Counted from the stretch's first letter, positions 11,154-21,201 are shown. The stretch is 64,000 nucleotides of DNA from an uncultured Pedosphaera sp. (GCA_903918755.1 CAIXFN010000039.1:35404-99403), one strand, 5' to 3'. Made by a program: numbers and translations. Notes: generated by a model from the sequence alone, not told the origin.

Positions 11154-12263
11154 ATGGACGCACAACCCATACCCTACCTGGATCTTCCCGCCCAACTCCG
11201 CCCTTTGCGGAAGGAACTCGACGCCGTCATCGCCCGCACCCTGGACAATTGCAGCTTCTGCCTTGGCCCGGATGTGGTTGCTTTTGAACGCGAGTTTGCG
11301 AAGTATTGCGGCGCCAAACATGCCTTGGGATTCAACAGTGGTACCAGCGCCCTCCACGTGGCGATGATCCTCCTGAACATCGGCCCGGGCGACGAAGTCA
11401 TCACCACTCCCCACACGTTTGTCGCCACCAGTTGGGCGATTTCCTACGTCGGCGCCCGCCCGGTCTACGTGGATATCGACGACACCACTTTCACGATCAA
11501 CCCGGAGCTGGTCGAGCGTGCCATCACGCCGAAGACCAAGGCCATCCTTCCGGTTCACCTTTACGGCCATCCGGCGGATCTCGACCCCTTGCTGGAAATT
11601 GGCCGCCGTCACAACCTCCCCCTCGTGGAGGATGCCTGCCAGGCGCACGGCGCCAAATACAAAGGCACGACCGTCGGCACCGCCGGCGTCATGTCCGGTT
11701 TCAGTTTTTACCCGGGCAAAAACCTGGGGGCCGCCGGCGAAGGCGGTGCCCTCGTCACCAACAGTGACGCCTTTGCCACCCGGGCGCGTTCCCTGCGGGA
11801 ACACGGTTCCACCCAGCGTTATTATCACGACGAAGTTGGTTTCAACTACCGCATGGAAGGCATTCAGGGAGCGGTGCTGGGCGTCAAGTTGCCCCATCTC
11901 TCCGATTGGACCGCCGGCCGCCGTCGCGTGGCGGAACGCTATCATCGCCTGCTGGCGGATACGCCTCTCCAATTGCCGGTCGAAGCCTCCTGGGCCGAGA
12001 GCGTTTATCACCTTTATGTCGTCCGGCACCCGCGCCGCGAGGAATTGAAGAAGCACCTCGAAGCCAACAAAGTGGGCTGCGCGCTCCACTATCCGCTGCC
12101 GCTGCACTTGCAAAAGTGCTACGCCTCGCTGGGCTACTCGGCGGGTGCCTTCCCGGTGGCCGAAAAGGCCGCCCGCGAATGCCTCAGCCTGCCCATCTAT
12201 CCCGAACTGACCGACGCCCAGGTGGATCGCGTCTCTGCCGTCATTCACGAATTCTTTAAGTAA
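11154..12263 (+). CDS. DegT/DnrJ/EryC1/StrS family PLP-dependent aminotransferase
   Basis: A 369-residue sugar aminotransferase making amino sugars for surface polysaccharides. The ATG at 11154 gives the usual IPYLDLPAQ start; a GTG at 11115 in the same frame is possible. Family blocks include YCGAKHALGFNSGTSALH, GDEVITTPHTFVAT, VEDACQAHGA and the PLP lysine in FYPGKNLGAAGEGG (K189). It also has LREHGSTQRYYH and the closing LSLPIYPEL. The nucleotide-sugar substrate cannot be inferred. It stands near the export lipoprotein and prsKR, consistent with an exopolysaccharide role. Confidence 0.92.
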   Translation: MDAQPIPYLDLPAQLRPLRKELDAVIARTLDNCSFCLGPDVVAFEREFAKYCGAKHALGFNSGTSALHVAMILLNIGPGDEVITTPHTFVATSWAISYVGARPVYVDIDDTTFTINPELVERAITPKTKAILPVHLYGHPADLDPLLEIGRRHNLPLVEDACQAHGAKYKGTTVGTAGVMSGFSFYPGKNLGAAGEGGALVTNSDAFATRARSLREHGSTQRYYHDEVGFNYRMEGIQGAVLGVKLPHLSDWTAGRRRVAERYHRLLADTPLQLPVEASWAESVYHLYVVRHPRREELKKHLEANKVGCALHYPLPLHLQKCYASLGYSAGAFPVAEKAARECLSLPIYPELTDAQVDRVSAVIHEFFK

Positions 12264-12276
12264 TTCCGTTTCCCAC

Positions 12277-12303
12277 CCCGGGTGGCGCCCCCCGCCACCC
12301 GGG
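12277..12303. terminator. strong GC hairpin after the DegT aminotransferase
   Basis: A perfect 11-bp inverted repeat (left arm 12277-12287, right arm 12293-12303) with a 5-nt C loop, 14 nt after the aminotransferase stop. It lacks a clear T tract, so it may work as a Rho-assisted stop or an mRNA-end stabiliser rather than a classical terminator. Confidence 0.55.
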
Positions 12304-12341
12304 CCTCTCCCGGCTGGCCTGCCGGCCGCGCCTTCGCGCCA

Positions 12342-12360
12342 GCCCCTTAATTGAAGGGGC
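12342..12360. terminator. second small hairpin between convergent genes
   Basis: A 7-bp stem including the flanking G-C (arms 12342-12348 and 12354-12360, loop AATTG) in the gap between the DegT aminotransferase and the convergent protease gene. It could stop transcription from either side. No T tract follows on the plus strand. Confidence 0.35.
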
Positions 12361-12468
12361 CGAGGTGACGAGGCTCTGACTTTGCATCTGCGACCACCAG
12401 AGGATTCCCCAACCTAAGCCCCATCAATCCTCTTCGTCTCCGGCATCCCGGCACCACTTCCGCCGCCC

Positions 12469-14313
12469 TCAATTAAACTCCGTTCCAACTTGGAACGAAA
12501 TTCTCCCATCCGGCCAGCGCCGGATATTGGTCAAATACACCGGCAACCCCCCTCCCAGTTGGGAGCGGCTCGTCGGCGTCGTATACGGGGTGAACGCGTG
12601 ATTGGCCTCGCACGGAAACGGCACGGAGGTCGGCCAGGCGCGCGGCGCCCCGGGGCCATCTATTCCGTGCGCCGCCTCCAGCCGGGGACGATTTCCCACC
12701 ACCCGCCAAATCAGCAAACCTTCCCCTGGCAGACTTTCGTCAAAACCCGTGTGCCGCCGGTTTTCCAGCAGGAAATATTCGCTGCCATCCCGTCGTGCCA
12801 GGATTTTAAAGCACTCGGTGGAACTGCCTTCGATCGGGGCCAGGACCAGTTTTTGCCGCACCGTGGGATCAATGACCGCCGGCTGCAACCAGCCGAGTTG
12901 TTCCTTGCACCAGGCGGACGGGTGCTGGGGGCGGCCGCCTCCCGTTTGTTGGGACATCAGGCACCAATACCCCAGCCCTTCGGCGCCCGGATTTTCCGGT
13001 CGCGCATACAAATCCGGCCAGCCCAGCAAATGCCCGAATTCATGACAGTAAACACTGATGTCCGCCATGCGGCCATGCCCCTCCGGACAGACCAGCATGT
13101 TCCACCGGCGGTTGCGGTGCGTCAGCGCGCCCATGTGCGGCCAGTACAGACTCCCCCGGTTGGCGGGGGAATACCGGTCCCCGGCGTAAATGAACAGCAG
13201 CCCGTCAAAATCCGCCAGCGGATCGCCGCCTTCCCGGGTTGCCAATTTATCCAGCACTTCTCGCGGCAGCGCCGGGGAGCGGCTGATGGCGTTCGTGCCC
13301 GTCACATATTCCCCGCGGTTCCGGCTCACCGCGACCCAGTCAAACACCCGCCCCGTGATGCGCAGCGCCCCGGCGGAGGCTTCTTTGTAAAAGTCATGCA
13401 CGCTGCCATACACCATTTGCCCGGTCGGATTCTCCTTGCCCGCGTAACGGTTCGTGCTGAAAAGAAAATCCGTCCAGTCCGCCGGTGTGATTTCCGGGTT
13501 GTGCTTCACATCGGGGAATTCAATGGGAATCACCGCCAGCCGGTAAGTGTCCTTGCGCCAGTAATCCCGTGCGCGGTTCTCCCCGGAATTGGGCAACCGG
13601 GGTAGTCGGACCTCGATCTTCATTTCCTCCTTTCGCCTTCGGATCTCCAGGCGCAGTCGGTCGCCCGCGGATTTTTCCTCCAGTAACGCGCGGGCGGTTT
13701 CCGCATTGGGCACCGCTTCGCCATCCAACCGCAGCAGGATATCCCCTTCGCGCAGCCCCGCCTCCAACGCCACCGACCCCGCGTTGCACCGCTCCAAAAC
13801 CGCGCCTTCCCCTTGTTCCCAGTCCCCAAACCGGACCCCCAGCGAAACGCGCTGCGCGTCGTTCCGCATCGGCCGGCTCGTGGCGGTCAGTAGCGCCATG
13901 ACGGAAATGGCTTTTCCCCCGCGTTCCAGCGTAAGCGGCATGCGTTCGCCTGGCCCACGCATCTGGATCATATTCCGCGCCTCTGCCACGCTCGGGACCA
14001 CCACGCCATCGAGCTTCTGCAGGACGTCCCCGGCGCGCACCCCCGCACTGGCGCCCGGTGAGCCGGGCTCCACCTCTTCCACGAGCAATCGTCCCGCGTT
14101 GTCGGGTGTGAAACTGACCCCCAGGTAACCGGTCAACCCCGTGGGCGTGCGCCCATTCCGCGCAATCGTGGTGGTGATGGCCTGGGCCACCGTGTGGTAA
14201 TCGGCCAATCCCGCCTCCACCATCGGGGTGGGGGAGTCGCCCATCCCTCCGCTGGGCCGGGCCAGCCCCAACACCGCCAGGAGGACGCTAAAAAATCGGC
14301 GGTGGTTTCTCAT
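12469..14313 (-). CDS. secreted protease: two PDZ domains plus M6-like metalloprotease domain
   Basis: A 614-residue exported protein. The ATG at 14313 was chosen because it begins a signal peptide (MRNHRRFF plus hydrophobic core) while the upstream frame overlaps aroG. Two PDZ-like repeats follow: LVEEVEPGSPGASAGVRAGD and, later, VALEAGLREGDILLRLDG. The catalytic half carries the zinc motif HEFGHLLGWPD (HExxH followed by an Asp), typical of M6/immune-inhibitor-A-like peptidases, and is followed by secreted-enzyme blocks such as FLLENR and GEGLLIWRV. It lies 55 nt downstream of aroG on the same strand, perhaps cotranscribed. Confidence 0.85.
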   Translation of the reverse strand: MRNHRRFFSVLLAVLGLARPSGGMGDSPTPMVEAGLADYHTVAQAITTTIARNGRTPTGLTGYLGVSFTPDNAGRLLVEEVEPGSPGASAGVRAGDVLQKLDGVVVPSVAEARNMIQMRGPGERMPLTLERGGKAISVMALLTATSRPMRNDAQRVSLGVRFGDWEQGEGAVLERCNAGSVALEAGLREGDILLRLDGEAVPNAETARALLEEKSAGDRLRLEIRRRKEEMKIEVRLPRLPNSGENRARDYWRKDTYRLAVIPIEFPDVKHNPEITPADWTDFLFSTNRYAGKENPTGQMVYGSVHDFYKEASAGALRITGRVFDWVAVSRNRGEYVTGTNAISRSPALPREVLDKLATREGGDPLADFDGLLFIYAGDRYSPANRGSLYWPHMGALTHRNRRWNMLVCPEGHGRMADISVYCHEFGHLLGWPDLYARPENPGAEGLGYWCLMSQQTGGGRPQHPSAWCKEQLGWLQPAVIDPTVRQKLVLAPIEGSSTECFKILARRDGSEYFLLENRRHTGFDESLPGEGLLIWRVVGNRPRLEAAHGIDGPGAPRAWPTSVPFPCEANHAFTPYTTPTSRSQLGGGLPVYLTNIRRWPDGRISFQVGTEFN

Positions 14314-14368
14314 CGCCCTTCCAGACGCCCCGGCGGGTCGGCTGGTTTCGCCGGGTTTGGGTTGCGGC

Positions 14369-15451
14369 TCAGGCCGTCGCCAGCTCCGGCTTTCCCGCTT
14401 GCGCGAGCGCGGCATGTCCCCAGCGCAACATGCGCTCGGTGACGTCCCAACCCAGGCAGGCATCCGTGATGGATACCCCGGGCCGCAATTCCGAGCGCGG
14501 CCGGGGAAACGGTTGGGCGCCCTCGTGCAGATAACTTTCCACCATCAGACCCGCGAGCGACCGAGTCCCGGACAGGCGCTGCTGAATGACGTCCCGCCAG
14601 ACATCTTCCTGCCGCGCATGCTGCTTGAACGAATTCGCATGGCTGCAATCCACCATCATGACCGGGGGCAATCCCGCCTGGGTCAGCTTCTTCTCCGCGT
14701 CCCGGATGCTCGCGGCGTCAAAGTTCGTGAGCGAACGGCCGCCCCGCAGCACCACATGGCCCGCCGGATTGCCCGTCGTCCGGACGATGCTGGTGAAACC
14801 ATCCTGGTCGATCCCCAGAAAACTGTGCGGTCGCATCGCCGCGCCCATGGCGTCGATGGCGATTTGCAGGCTGCCATCCGTGGCATTCTTGAAACCCACC
14901 GGCATCGACAACCCGCTCGCCATTTCGCGATGCGTCTGGGACTCCGTGGTCCGCGCCCCCACCGCCGCCCAACTGATCAGATCGGCGATGTATTGCGGGA
15001 TGATCGGGTCCAGAAATTCCGTGGCCGTGGGCAGACCGCGTTCCGTCACGTCCAGCAGCAGTCGTCGCGCCAGCTTCAAGCCCGTCTCGATATCGTGCGT
15101 GTTATCCAGGTGCGGATCGTTGATCAATCCCTTCCAACCCACTGTGGTCCGCGGTTTCTCAAAATAGACGCGCATCACGATTTCCATCTGGTCGGCCAGC
15201 TCCCGGCGCAATCCGTCGAGCCGGTCCGCGTATTCCAGCGCCCCCGCCGGATCGTGAATGGAGCAGGGGCCGATAACCACCAGCAGTCGGGGATCTTCCC
15301 GGCTCAATATCCGGTTGATCCGGGCGCGGCTGTTCGCCACGGTCGCGCTCGCGGCTTCGGTCAACGGCAGACTGGCCTTCAACGCCCGCGGCGTCGACAG
15401 TCGCACCAATTCTCTTACATGCAAATCCTGTGTCGGAAACATCGACCCCAT
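14369..15451 (-). CDS. aroG: 3-deoxy-7-phosphoheptulonate synthase (class I DAHP synthase)
   Basis: First enzyme of the shikimate pathway, joining PEP and erythrose 4-phosphate. The 360 residues match the AroF/G/H type: [82 protein letters not shown] and [10 protein letters not shown]. The start at 15451 (MGSMFPTQD) or 15442 fits the family N-terminus; an open frame up to 15811 overlaps the divergent lipoprotein gene and has no family similarity. Feedback specificity (Phe, Tyr or Trp) is not readable by eye. Confidence 0.96.
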   Translation of the reverse strand: MGSMFPTQDLHVRELVRLSTPRALKASLPLTEAASATVANSRARINRILSREDPRLLVVIGPCSIHDPAGALEYADRLDGLRRELADQMEIVMRVYFEKPRTTVGWKGLINDPHLDNTHDIETGLKLARRLLLDVTERGLPTATEFLDPIIPQYIADLISWAAVGARTTESQTHREMASGLSMPVGFKNATDGSLQIAIDAMGAAMRPHSFLGIDQDGFTSIVRTTGNPAGHVVLRGGRSLTNFDAASIRDAEKKLTQAGLPPVMMVDCSHANSFKQHARQEDVWRDVIQQRLSGTRSLAGLMVESYLHEGAQPFPRPRSELRPGVSITDACLGWDVTERMLRWGHAALAQAGKPELATA

Positions 15452-15575
15452 TATACCAACCCGATTGCCGGTTGAAAGTCCTAATCGGGAGACCCGCTCC
15501 GGTTCCGTTCCCTCGTCGTGCTTTGCCTCGGTTGACTTTTTTGGTATGACTGACGGCGAACCTGATTTTCCAGCC

Positions 15576-16802
15576 ATGCGAATCTTGCGCTTTTCCTTTC
15601 CGACCAATCCTCGATTGGTGGCATTTGTCCGGGTTTTGTTGCTCGCCCTCGTGGTCAATGTCCCGGGTTGTGATGCGGGAGATGCCCCCGTTGGCCGCGC
15701 GACCGTCGGTGTGCTGCTAGCGCCCGTTCCGCCCCTGCCATCGCCGGCGCCCGCCACCGTCCCCGTTCCGCTGCTTCCGTCTTGGGCCTCCGGCTTCATT
15801 GGCCTGGCCAAAGGTACCGGCGGCGTTCACCTGAAACTGTTGCGCACAGGCACCTCGGAAGTGCGGCTGCCGCTTCCACAGTTGACCCCCGCCCAGATTC
15901 CTCTCCACTACACCATCGCCACCCCGCCCGGGGCGGTCGGTGCGACTTTCCACCTTCCGGACCGGGTCGGTTCCAATGTTGTTCTGAGCGTCCAACTCTC
16001 CGGCCACCGGAACGATGAAGTTCAAATCAATTGGTCGGCCGTCGTCCTGTTTCCACCCCCTCCGTTCCCCGCTGATCTCCCGGCCTCGCCTGCGGGTGAC
16101 TATCTCCCGTCCACGGCTTGCGTTCAATCCACCGCCCCGGCGATCGTCCAATTGGCGGATAAGCTATGGCCGGAAGGCGGTGAGACGCTTGCGTATGCTG
16201 GTCGGATTCAGGAGTTCATCCGCAATTCGAAGCCGCAACAACCCCCCCGTTCCCTCGATGCGGTTGGGATTCTGGCCAGTGGCGCCAACGGGATTTGCAC
16301 CGCCAATGCCAACCTGGCCGCCGCCTTGCTGCGCGCCAAAAATGTTCCCGCCCGCTCGCTCGCCGTCATTCCGCTCCTCGGGCGGCGCCTGGAAATGCAC
16401 CGCATTGTGGAATATTTTGTAAACGGCGGCTGGCGCGCGTTTGATCCTTCTTCGCTGCGCTCCGAAATCCCCTTGCCTCCCGGGAACGGGATCGTCATGG
16501 CGACCACCACCGTGGCGGATGAAAACCTGGCCATGCGCCTGCGCCTGGGCACCACGCCCGGTTGCCCTTATGGTCAGGAACTGGAGATTTTGGACTCGGG
16601 CATCACCCTCATGGGCCAGGACTTCTTCTGGACCCTCGGGGAGTCCGGGGCGGGATTCTTCGCCCCCCCTGCCGCGGTGGACGCCGCCCGCCAGGAGTGG
16701 TTGCGCTTCCTCGCCACCGGCCGCATCAGCGCCGCGCAAACCGCCGCGGCCCAGGCTACCAACGCCGCCAGTTTTACGGCCGCCTGGCCGGGTTTGCCTT
16801 GA
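15576..16802 (+). CDS. secreted transglutaminase-like protein, possible lipoprotein
   Basis: A 408-residue protein. The ATG at 15576 begins a signal sequence with a hydrophobic core and a lipobox-like VPGC; an ATG at 15546 is an alternative. The middle is rich in Pro and Val. The C-terminal half has a papain-like transglutaminase core: [22 protein letters not shown] (catalytic Cys), [14 protein letters not shown] (His) and WRAFDPSSL (Asp). In bacteria such domains are usually peptidases or amidases rather than cross-linkers. It diverges from aroG with a 124-nt gap. Confidence 0.75.
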   Translation: MRILRFSFPTNPRLVAFVRVLLLALVVNVPGCDAGDAPVGRATVGVLLAPVPPLPSPAPATVPVPLLPSWASGFIGLAKGTGGVHLKLLRTGTSEVRLPLPQLTPAQIPLHYTIATPPGAVGATFHLPDRVGSNVVLSVQLSGHRNDEVQINWSAVVLFPPPPFPADLPASPAGDYLPSTACVQSTAPAIVQLADKLWPEGGETLAYAGRIQEFIRNSKPQQPPRSLDAVGILASGANGICTANANLAAALLRAKNVPARSLAVIPLLGRRLEMHRIVEYFVNGGWRAFDPSSLRSEIPLPPGNGIVMATTTVADENLAMRLRLGTTPGCPYGQELEILDSGITLMGQDFFWTLGESGAGFFAPPAAVDAARQEWLRFLATGRISAAQTAAAQATNAASFTAAWPGLP

Positions 16803-16910
16803 CGGTGTTGCTGTCAGAACCTGCGCGCGGGCTCCCGTCGCCGAAATGCCCGGCCGCCGCCTTTTCGCTTCCCGGTCAAGTAGTCCTCGACAAATGCGTG
16901 TTTTCAACGC

Positions 16911-17996
16911 ATGCTGATGAAGCCTCAGCACCTCATGAGAACCGGTAAAGACCTCATTTTGGCAACCAAGCCGTTTGCAGTGGACTCCCCTGTGAAAAGC
17001 TGGTGGTACGTACTTTCCACGGGCGGCCTGCTGGCGCTGGCGGTGGCCGGGACGTTTACCCACTTTCATCCCGTCATCCGCCTGGGTTTCAGTCTGCTCA
17101 CCGGCTTGCTCACTTTGCGTTTCTTCGTCATTTATCATGACCAGCAACACGAGGCGATTCTGTCCCATTCCCGGCTGGCGGAAGTTTTGATGCAGGTTTT
17201 CGGCGTGCTCGTGCTCAGCCCCAGCAGCGTCTGGCGGAGTTCCCACAACCACCATCACAATCATAATTCCAAGCTCCGGGGCTCCAACATCGGCTCGTTC
17301 CCCATCATGACGCGGGACAATTTCCTGAAATCCTCCCGGGGCAAACGCTTCCGCTACCTCTTCATGCGCCATCCCCTGACCATTTTGTTCGGGTATGTTT
17401 TTGTGTTCTTTTACGGCATGTGCCTGTATCCCTTTCTGAACAAACCCCGCGAGCACTGGGATGGCTTGGTTGCCGCGGTTTTGCACGTCGCCATTATTGT
17501 GGGCGTCACCTGGTTCCTCGGCTGGACCACCTTGTGTTTTGCGGTCTTGTTGCCCTTCTTCATTGCCGATGCCATTGGCACCTATTTATTTTACGCCCAA
17601 CATAATTTTCCCGGTGTTTCCTTCCGGGACAGCGCCGGCTGGACCTACGACAAGGCCGCTCTCGAATCTTCCAGCTACATGAAGACCGGCCGGGTGGCGG
17701 CCTGGTTTACCGCGAATATCGGTTATCATCACATCCACCATTTGAACGCCCGGATTCCTTTCTACCGGCTGCCCGAAGTGTTCCACACCCTGCGGGAGGT
17801 CAGCCAGCCGCGCATCACCACTTTGCATCCCCTGGAAATCCTGCGCTGCCTGCGCTTGAAAGTTTGGGACGTGGACGCCCAGCAAATGATCGGGGTCCGC
17901 GGTCTGAAACTCGCTCCGGTTCCCGTTCCGCATCCCGCCGTGGTTGCAAACGTCGATCTCCGGCCCAAAATCCGGATCACCTCCAAACCCCGCTAG
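16911..17996 (+). CDS. membrane fatty acid desaturase
   Basis: A 361-residue integral-membrane di-iron desaturase, introducing a double bond into acyl chains. The three histidine boxes are HDQQHE, HNHHHNH and HHIHH, in the order and spacing of the delta-12/omega-6 group. Hydrophobic helices lie between boxes 1 and 3. The start at 16911 is near an in-frame ATG at 16920. Its stop is 13 nt before lpxD, suggesting one transcript for two lipid-modifying enzymes. The regiochemistry is not certain. Confidence 0.88.
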   Translation: MLMKPQHLMRTGKDLILATKPFAVDSPVKSWWYVLSTGGLLALAVAGTFTHFHPVIRLGFSLLTGLLTLRFFVIYHDQQHEAILSHSRLAEVLMQVFGVLVLSPSSVWRSSHNHHHNHNSKLRGSNIGSFPIMTRDNFLKSSRGKRFRYLFMRHPLTILFGYVFVFFYGMCLYPFLNKPREHWDGLVAAVLHVAIIVGVTWFLGWTTLCFAVLLPFFIADAIGTYLFYAQHNFPGVSFRDSAGWTYDKAALESSSYMKTGRVAAWFTANIGYHHIHHLNARIPFYRLPEVFHTLREVSQPRITTLHPLEILRCLRLKVWDVDAQQMIGVRGLKLAPVPVPHPAVVANVDLRPKIRITSKPR

Positions 17997-18009
17997 TTTT
18001 CCGCCTGCT

Positions 18010-19059
18010 ATGATGACTTTCACCGCCGCGCAGATTGCGGAACAACTCCGTGGTGAAGTCCTCGGTGACCCCGCCGTCCAGATCACCGGCATTGCCCCGG
18101 CGGACGCCGCTCAGCCTGGCGATCTCACGTTTGCGGAGAAGGAATCCTATCTCGCCGCCGCCGAGGCCAGTCCGGCCGCCGCGATTCTCGTTCCCCGCGA
18201 GTTCACCTCCGCCACCAAGACGCTCATCCGCGTCGCCAACCCGCGGGTCGCGGTCGCCCGGTTGTTGCCCCTGCTTTTCCCCCCGGAACAGCCCGCGCCC
18301 GGGATAGACCCCACTGCGCGCATTGATGCCACCGCCCAGGTGGATCCCACCGCCTCCGTCGGCCCCCATTGCGTGGTCGGTCCGCGCGCGCGCATCGGCG
18401 CCCGCTCCGTCTTGCAGGGCGGCAATCACGTCGGCGCGGATTGTCAGCTCGGCGATGATGTGAACCTCTTCCCGAACGTGGTGCTCTATCCCCGCTGCCA
18501 GGTGGGTCATCGGGTCCGCATCCACGCCGGCAGCGTGATCGGTTCCGACGGTTACGGGTATGTCTTCGACGAAGGCCGCCACCGCAAGGTTTTGCAGGTC
18601 GGTTATGTGGTCATCCAGGACGACGTGGAAATCGGCGCCAACGCCGCCATTGATCGCGGCGCCCTCGGCGTCACCTTCATCGGCGCAGGCACCAAGATTG
18701 ACAATCTGGTCCATGTCGCCCACAACGTAACCATCGGTAAACACTGCCTGGTCATGGGGCAGGTGGGCTTCGCCGGCAGCACCCGCTTGGGAGATTATTG
18801 TGTGATCGCCTCCCAATCTGGCATTGCCGGGCATTTGAAGTTGGGAAATCAAGCCACCGTGGGCGCCAAATCCGGTGTCATGCGCGACGTGCCGGACAAA
18901 GGCACCGTGCTCGGCATCCCTGCCGCCCCGGACAAACAAGCCAAACGCCAGTTCATCGCCATCCAGCAATTGCCTGAAATGGTCCACCGCCTCCGCGACC
19001 TCGAAAAACAGGTGCAAGACCTCCAAGCCAAACTGGCACCCCCGCTTCCCGCCGCCTGA
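18010..19059 (+). CDS. lpxD: UDP-3-O-(3-hydroxyacyl)glucosamine N-acyltransferase
   Basis: Third step of lipid A synthesis, which implies an LPS outer membrane. The 349 residues have the N-terminal uridine-binding domain (GIAPADAAQPGDLTFAE), a left-handed parallel beta-helix with many hexapeptide repeats (IDPTARIDATAQVDPTASVG), and the catalytic histidines in VHVAHNVTIG (about 235-238). The block GSDGYGYVFDEGRH and a C-terminal coiled helix are also typical. The ATG at 18010 fits the family; the longer frame from 17944 overlaps the desaturase. The gene is separated from the usual lpxC/fabZ cluster. Confidence 0.97.
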   Translation: MMTFTAAQIAEQLRGEVLGDPAVQITGIAPADAAQPGDLTFAEKESYLAAAEASPAAAILVPREFTSATKTLIRVANPRVAVARLLPLLFPPEQPAPGIDPTARIDATAQVDPTASVGPHCVVGPRARIGARSVLQGGNHVGADCQLGDDVNLFPNVVLYPRCQVGHRVRIHAGSVIGSDGYGYVFDEGRHRKVLQVGYVVIQDDVEIGANAAIDRGALGVTFIGAGTKIDNLVHVAHNVTIGKHCLVMGQVGFAGSTRLGDYCVIASQSGIAGHLKLGNQATVGAKSGVMRDVPDKGTVLGIPAAPDKQAKRQFIAIQQLPEMVHRLRDLEKQVQDLQAKLAPPLPAA

Positions 19060-19187
19060 CCCCCGGCGTCCCGTCCGAGGTTTCGCGTTCCGCCTTCCCC
19101 GGCCTGCGAAGCTTCCGAGCGAAGCATTGCAGGCGATCTGCCCAGCCTAGCTCCCAGCGAAGTCGGATCCCTTCGCCCACCCCGCCC

Positions 19188-19387
19188 AAGGTCACCGAAA
19201 GCACAGCCAGGGAATGGATTGGGAGAACCGGCGGCCGTTCCTCAGTTCAGTCTGGACTCTTCTTTTTCTATCGTGTTCTTTGTGTCCTATTGTGCCAATT
19301 GTCCCCTTCCGGTCGGACCACGGGGGTTTTGCCACCAAAGGTCACAAAGAGCACATAAGGGGAGCCAATCGGGAGAAGCGTCGGTCG
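19188..19387. repeat. degenerate direct and inverted repeats in the lpxD–S10 peptidase gap
   Basis: The 346-nt gap 19060-19405 has no gene. It holds two related 50-nt stretches in direct orientation (19188-19237 and 19338-19387), both starting AAGGTCAC followed by an AAAG/AGCACA block. An imperfect inverted pair (arms 19273-19306 and 19321-19354, about 24 of 34 positions matching) contains CTTTGTG. This looks like a degraded repeat element with hairpin potential between convergent genes. The rest of the gap shows nothing recognisable. Confidence 0.55.
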
Positions 19388-19405
19388 CTGCTCCCGTGCC
19401 CACGC

Positions 19406-21001
19406 TTACTGCGCAATAAACCCCGCCACGTCCTGCTGCATCTTTTGCAAATCCGGACGGTTCACATACATCATGTGGCCCGCGTCGTATTCCTTGAAGG
19501 TGAAATTGGCGCGGTAGGCCGGGTCCAGGTTGAGGTGGTCAATGCTGTAACGGATGCCGTCGATGGGGCAGGCCAGGTCGCGCAGGCTGCCCAGCACGAG
19601 CACGCGCAGGTAGGGGTTTTGGCTGATCTCGGACGCCAGCCGATCGGCAATGCTGGGATAGCTGCTGCGGGCATTGAAGTTCCAGGGACCCACGCCGGTC
19701 AGGATTTCGTAGGGCAGGTCATCCTCAAATTTCAATTCGTCGCGGACATACGAGTTCATCGCCGCCGAAAACGGCCCGTAGGTCGCGGCATACGAAGGAT
19801 CGAATTGCGGGAAGAGATCGGCCGGGCTGCCATCGCGTCCGGTGATGCGCGCATCGTAACGGCCGATGATCAGCCCTTCGTCATGCAACAGCGCTTTGCG
19901 AAAACTGGTGCTGTCAATGCGCAGATCGTGTTCCTCGATGAATTTCGGCGGCAGGCCCGTGAGTCGCGCGAGTTTGGCTACGATCTTGGCGCGTTGTTCC
20001 GGCGGGAGTGACGCCCCTTGCAACAGCGCGGCAGGATATTCGCCGCGGATAAATTCCCGCGCCTCGGCCCGGGCCTTCGGCAGGTCCGCCTGCAAATCCG
20101 GCGGCAGCTTCTTGTGGAAATGCGCGGCGGCAGTGTAGGTGGGGAGAAACAGCATCGCTGGCAAATCATTCCCGGGACCTTCCCGCAAGGTCGCAAAATC
20201 CATTACTCCCGAAACCAGGATCAAACCGTTCACATACATACCGAAGCGGGAATGCAGAGACTCGGCCAGCCCGGAAGCGCGAAACACGCCGTAGCTTTCG
20301 CCGCAGAGGAATTTCGGCGACAACCAGCGCGAATGGCGCGTGCTCCACAGCCGGATGAAATCGCCCACGGATTCGATATCCCCGGATTGTCCGAAGAATT
20401 GCTCGGCCTTCTCGTCCTTGGCCGGCCGGCTGAATCCGGTGGTGACGGGATCGATGAACACCAGGTCCGTGGCGTGCAGGATCGAGAATTCATTGTCCAG
20501 CAGGCCGAACGGTGGCTTGGGCAGCGTGCCATCTTCGTTCATCGCCACCCGCCGGGGCCCCAGGCCGCCGAGGTGCAGCCACACGGACGAGGATCCCGGA
20601 CCGCCGTTAAAACAGAAAGTGATCGGCCGCTTGGCCGCGTTGGTTTCTCCCTGGCGGGTGTAGGCGACGTAAAACACCGAGGCCCGGGGCGCGCCGTCGG
20701 CTTTCAAGAGGGGCAGCATCCCCGTTTCCGCCACGTAATTGACGGATTGGCCCGCAATCATGACCGTATTGGTGGTCCGTACCGCTTTGCGGGTGGCGTC
20801 CGGAACCGCGGGGGCGGGGGCTTTGGTGTCCTCTTTTTCCTTCTTGGCCTCCTCCGCCTTGGGACTGGCCGTGGCGTTCGTGGTGGCCGGGGGTGTTTCC
20901 GGCTTGGGGTGGTCCTGCGCGAAGAGTGGCCCGCCGGCGGTGGCGGTCAGGAGTAATACGATCAAACCGTCCCGGGTGAGCTGGCGCAGCGGATTATTCA
21001 T
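19406..21001 (-). CDS. secreted serine carboxypeptidase-like protein (peptidase S10)
   Basis: A 531-residue exported S10 family member. The ATG at 21001 begins a signal peptide ending near LFAQ, followed by a Lys/Glu/Pro/Ala-rich linker (about 30-70). The catalytic fold shows FNGGPGSSS (oxyanion), GESYGVF (nucleophile Ser) and YDAGHMMY (His), with LGSLRDLACP before it where the acid should lie. A frame upstream to 21187 lacks similarity and covers the rplU promoter. Bacterial S10 proteins of this sort are annotated as carboxypeptidases, but their substrates are largely unknown. Confidence 0.9.
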   Translation of the reverse strand: MNNPLRQLTRDGLIVLLLTATAGGPLFAQDHPKPETPPATTNATASPKAEEAKKEKEDTKAPAPAVPDATRKAVRTTNTVMIAGQSVNYVAETGMLPLLKADGAPRASVFYVAYTRQGETNAAKRPITFCFNGGPGSSSVWLHLGGLGPRRVAMNEDGTLPKPPFGLLDNEFSILHATDLVFIDPVTTGFSRPAKDEKAEQFFGQSGDIESVGDFIRLWSTRHSRWLSPKFLCGESYGVFRASGLAESLHSRFGMYVNGLILVSGVMDFATLREGPGNDLPAMLFLPTYTAAAHFHKKLPPDLQADLPKARAEAREFIRGEYPAALLQGASLPPEQRAKIVAKLARLTGLPPKFIEEHDLRIDSTSFRKALLHDEGLIIGRYDARITGRDGSPADLFPQFDPSYAATYGPFSAAMNSYVRDELKFEDDLPYEILTGVGPWNFNARSSYPSIADRLASEISQNPYLRVLVLGSLRDLACPIDGIRYSIDHLNLDPAYRANFTFKEYDAGHMMYVNRPDLQKMQQDVAGFIAQ

Positions 21002-21147
21002 CGCGCCGGGAATGGGACCAGTTTCCCGCCTGCTTGTCGAGCCGGAGTTGGGCGGTTGGCGGGTTTTCCAAGTTTTCGCTGGTCGCCGCCGGAAATATGG
21101 GTATGTTAGCTCCCATGATGCGGGTAAAAATAAACGAAAATGAGTGG

Positions 21148-21176
21148 TTGACACCGCTCGCGCTTTTTGTTTAGCT
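21148..21176 (+). promoter_or_regulatory. probable promoter of rplU–rpmA
   Basis: A perfect TTGACA lies at 21148-21153. The -10 region 17-18 nt downstream (around 21171, TTAGCT/TAGCTA) is a poor match. It is 49 nt upstream of the rplU ATG and the only such hexamer seen in the gap, so it is a likely sigma-70 promoter. Confidence 0.5.
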
Positions 21177-21201
21177 ACCTGTCCCATTTGCGGGGAAAAC
21201 T

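Noticed and set aside
15452..15811. N-terminal extension of the DAHP synthase
   Set aside because: The extra residues are low complexity, exceed the family length, and overlap the divergent transglutaminase-like gene.
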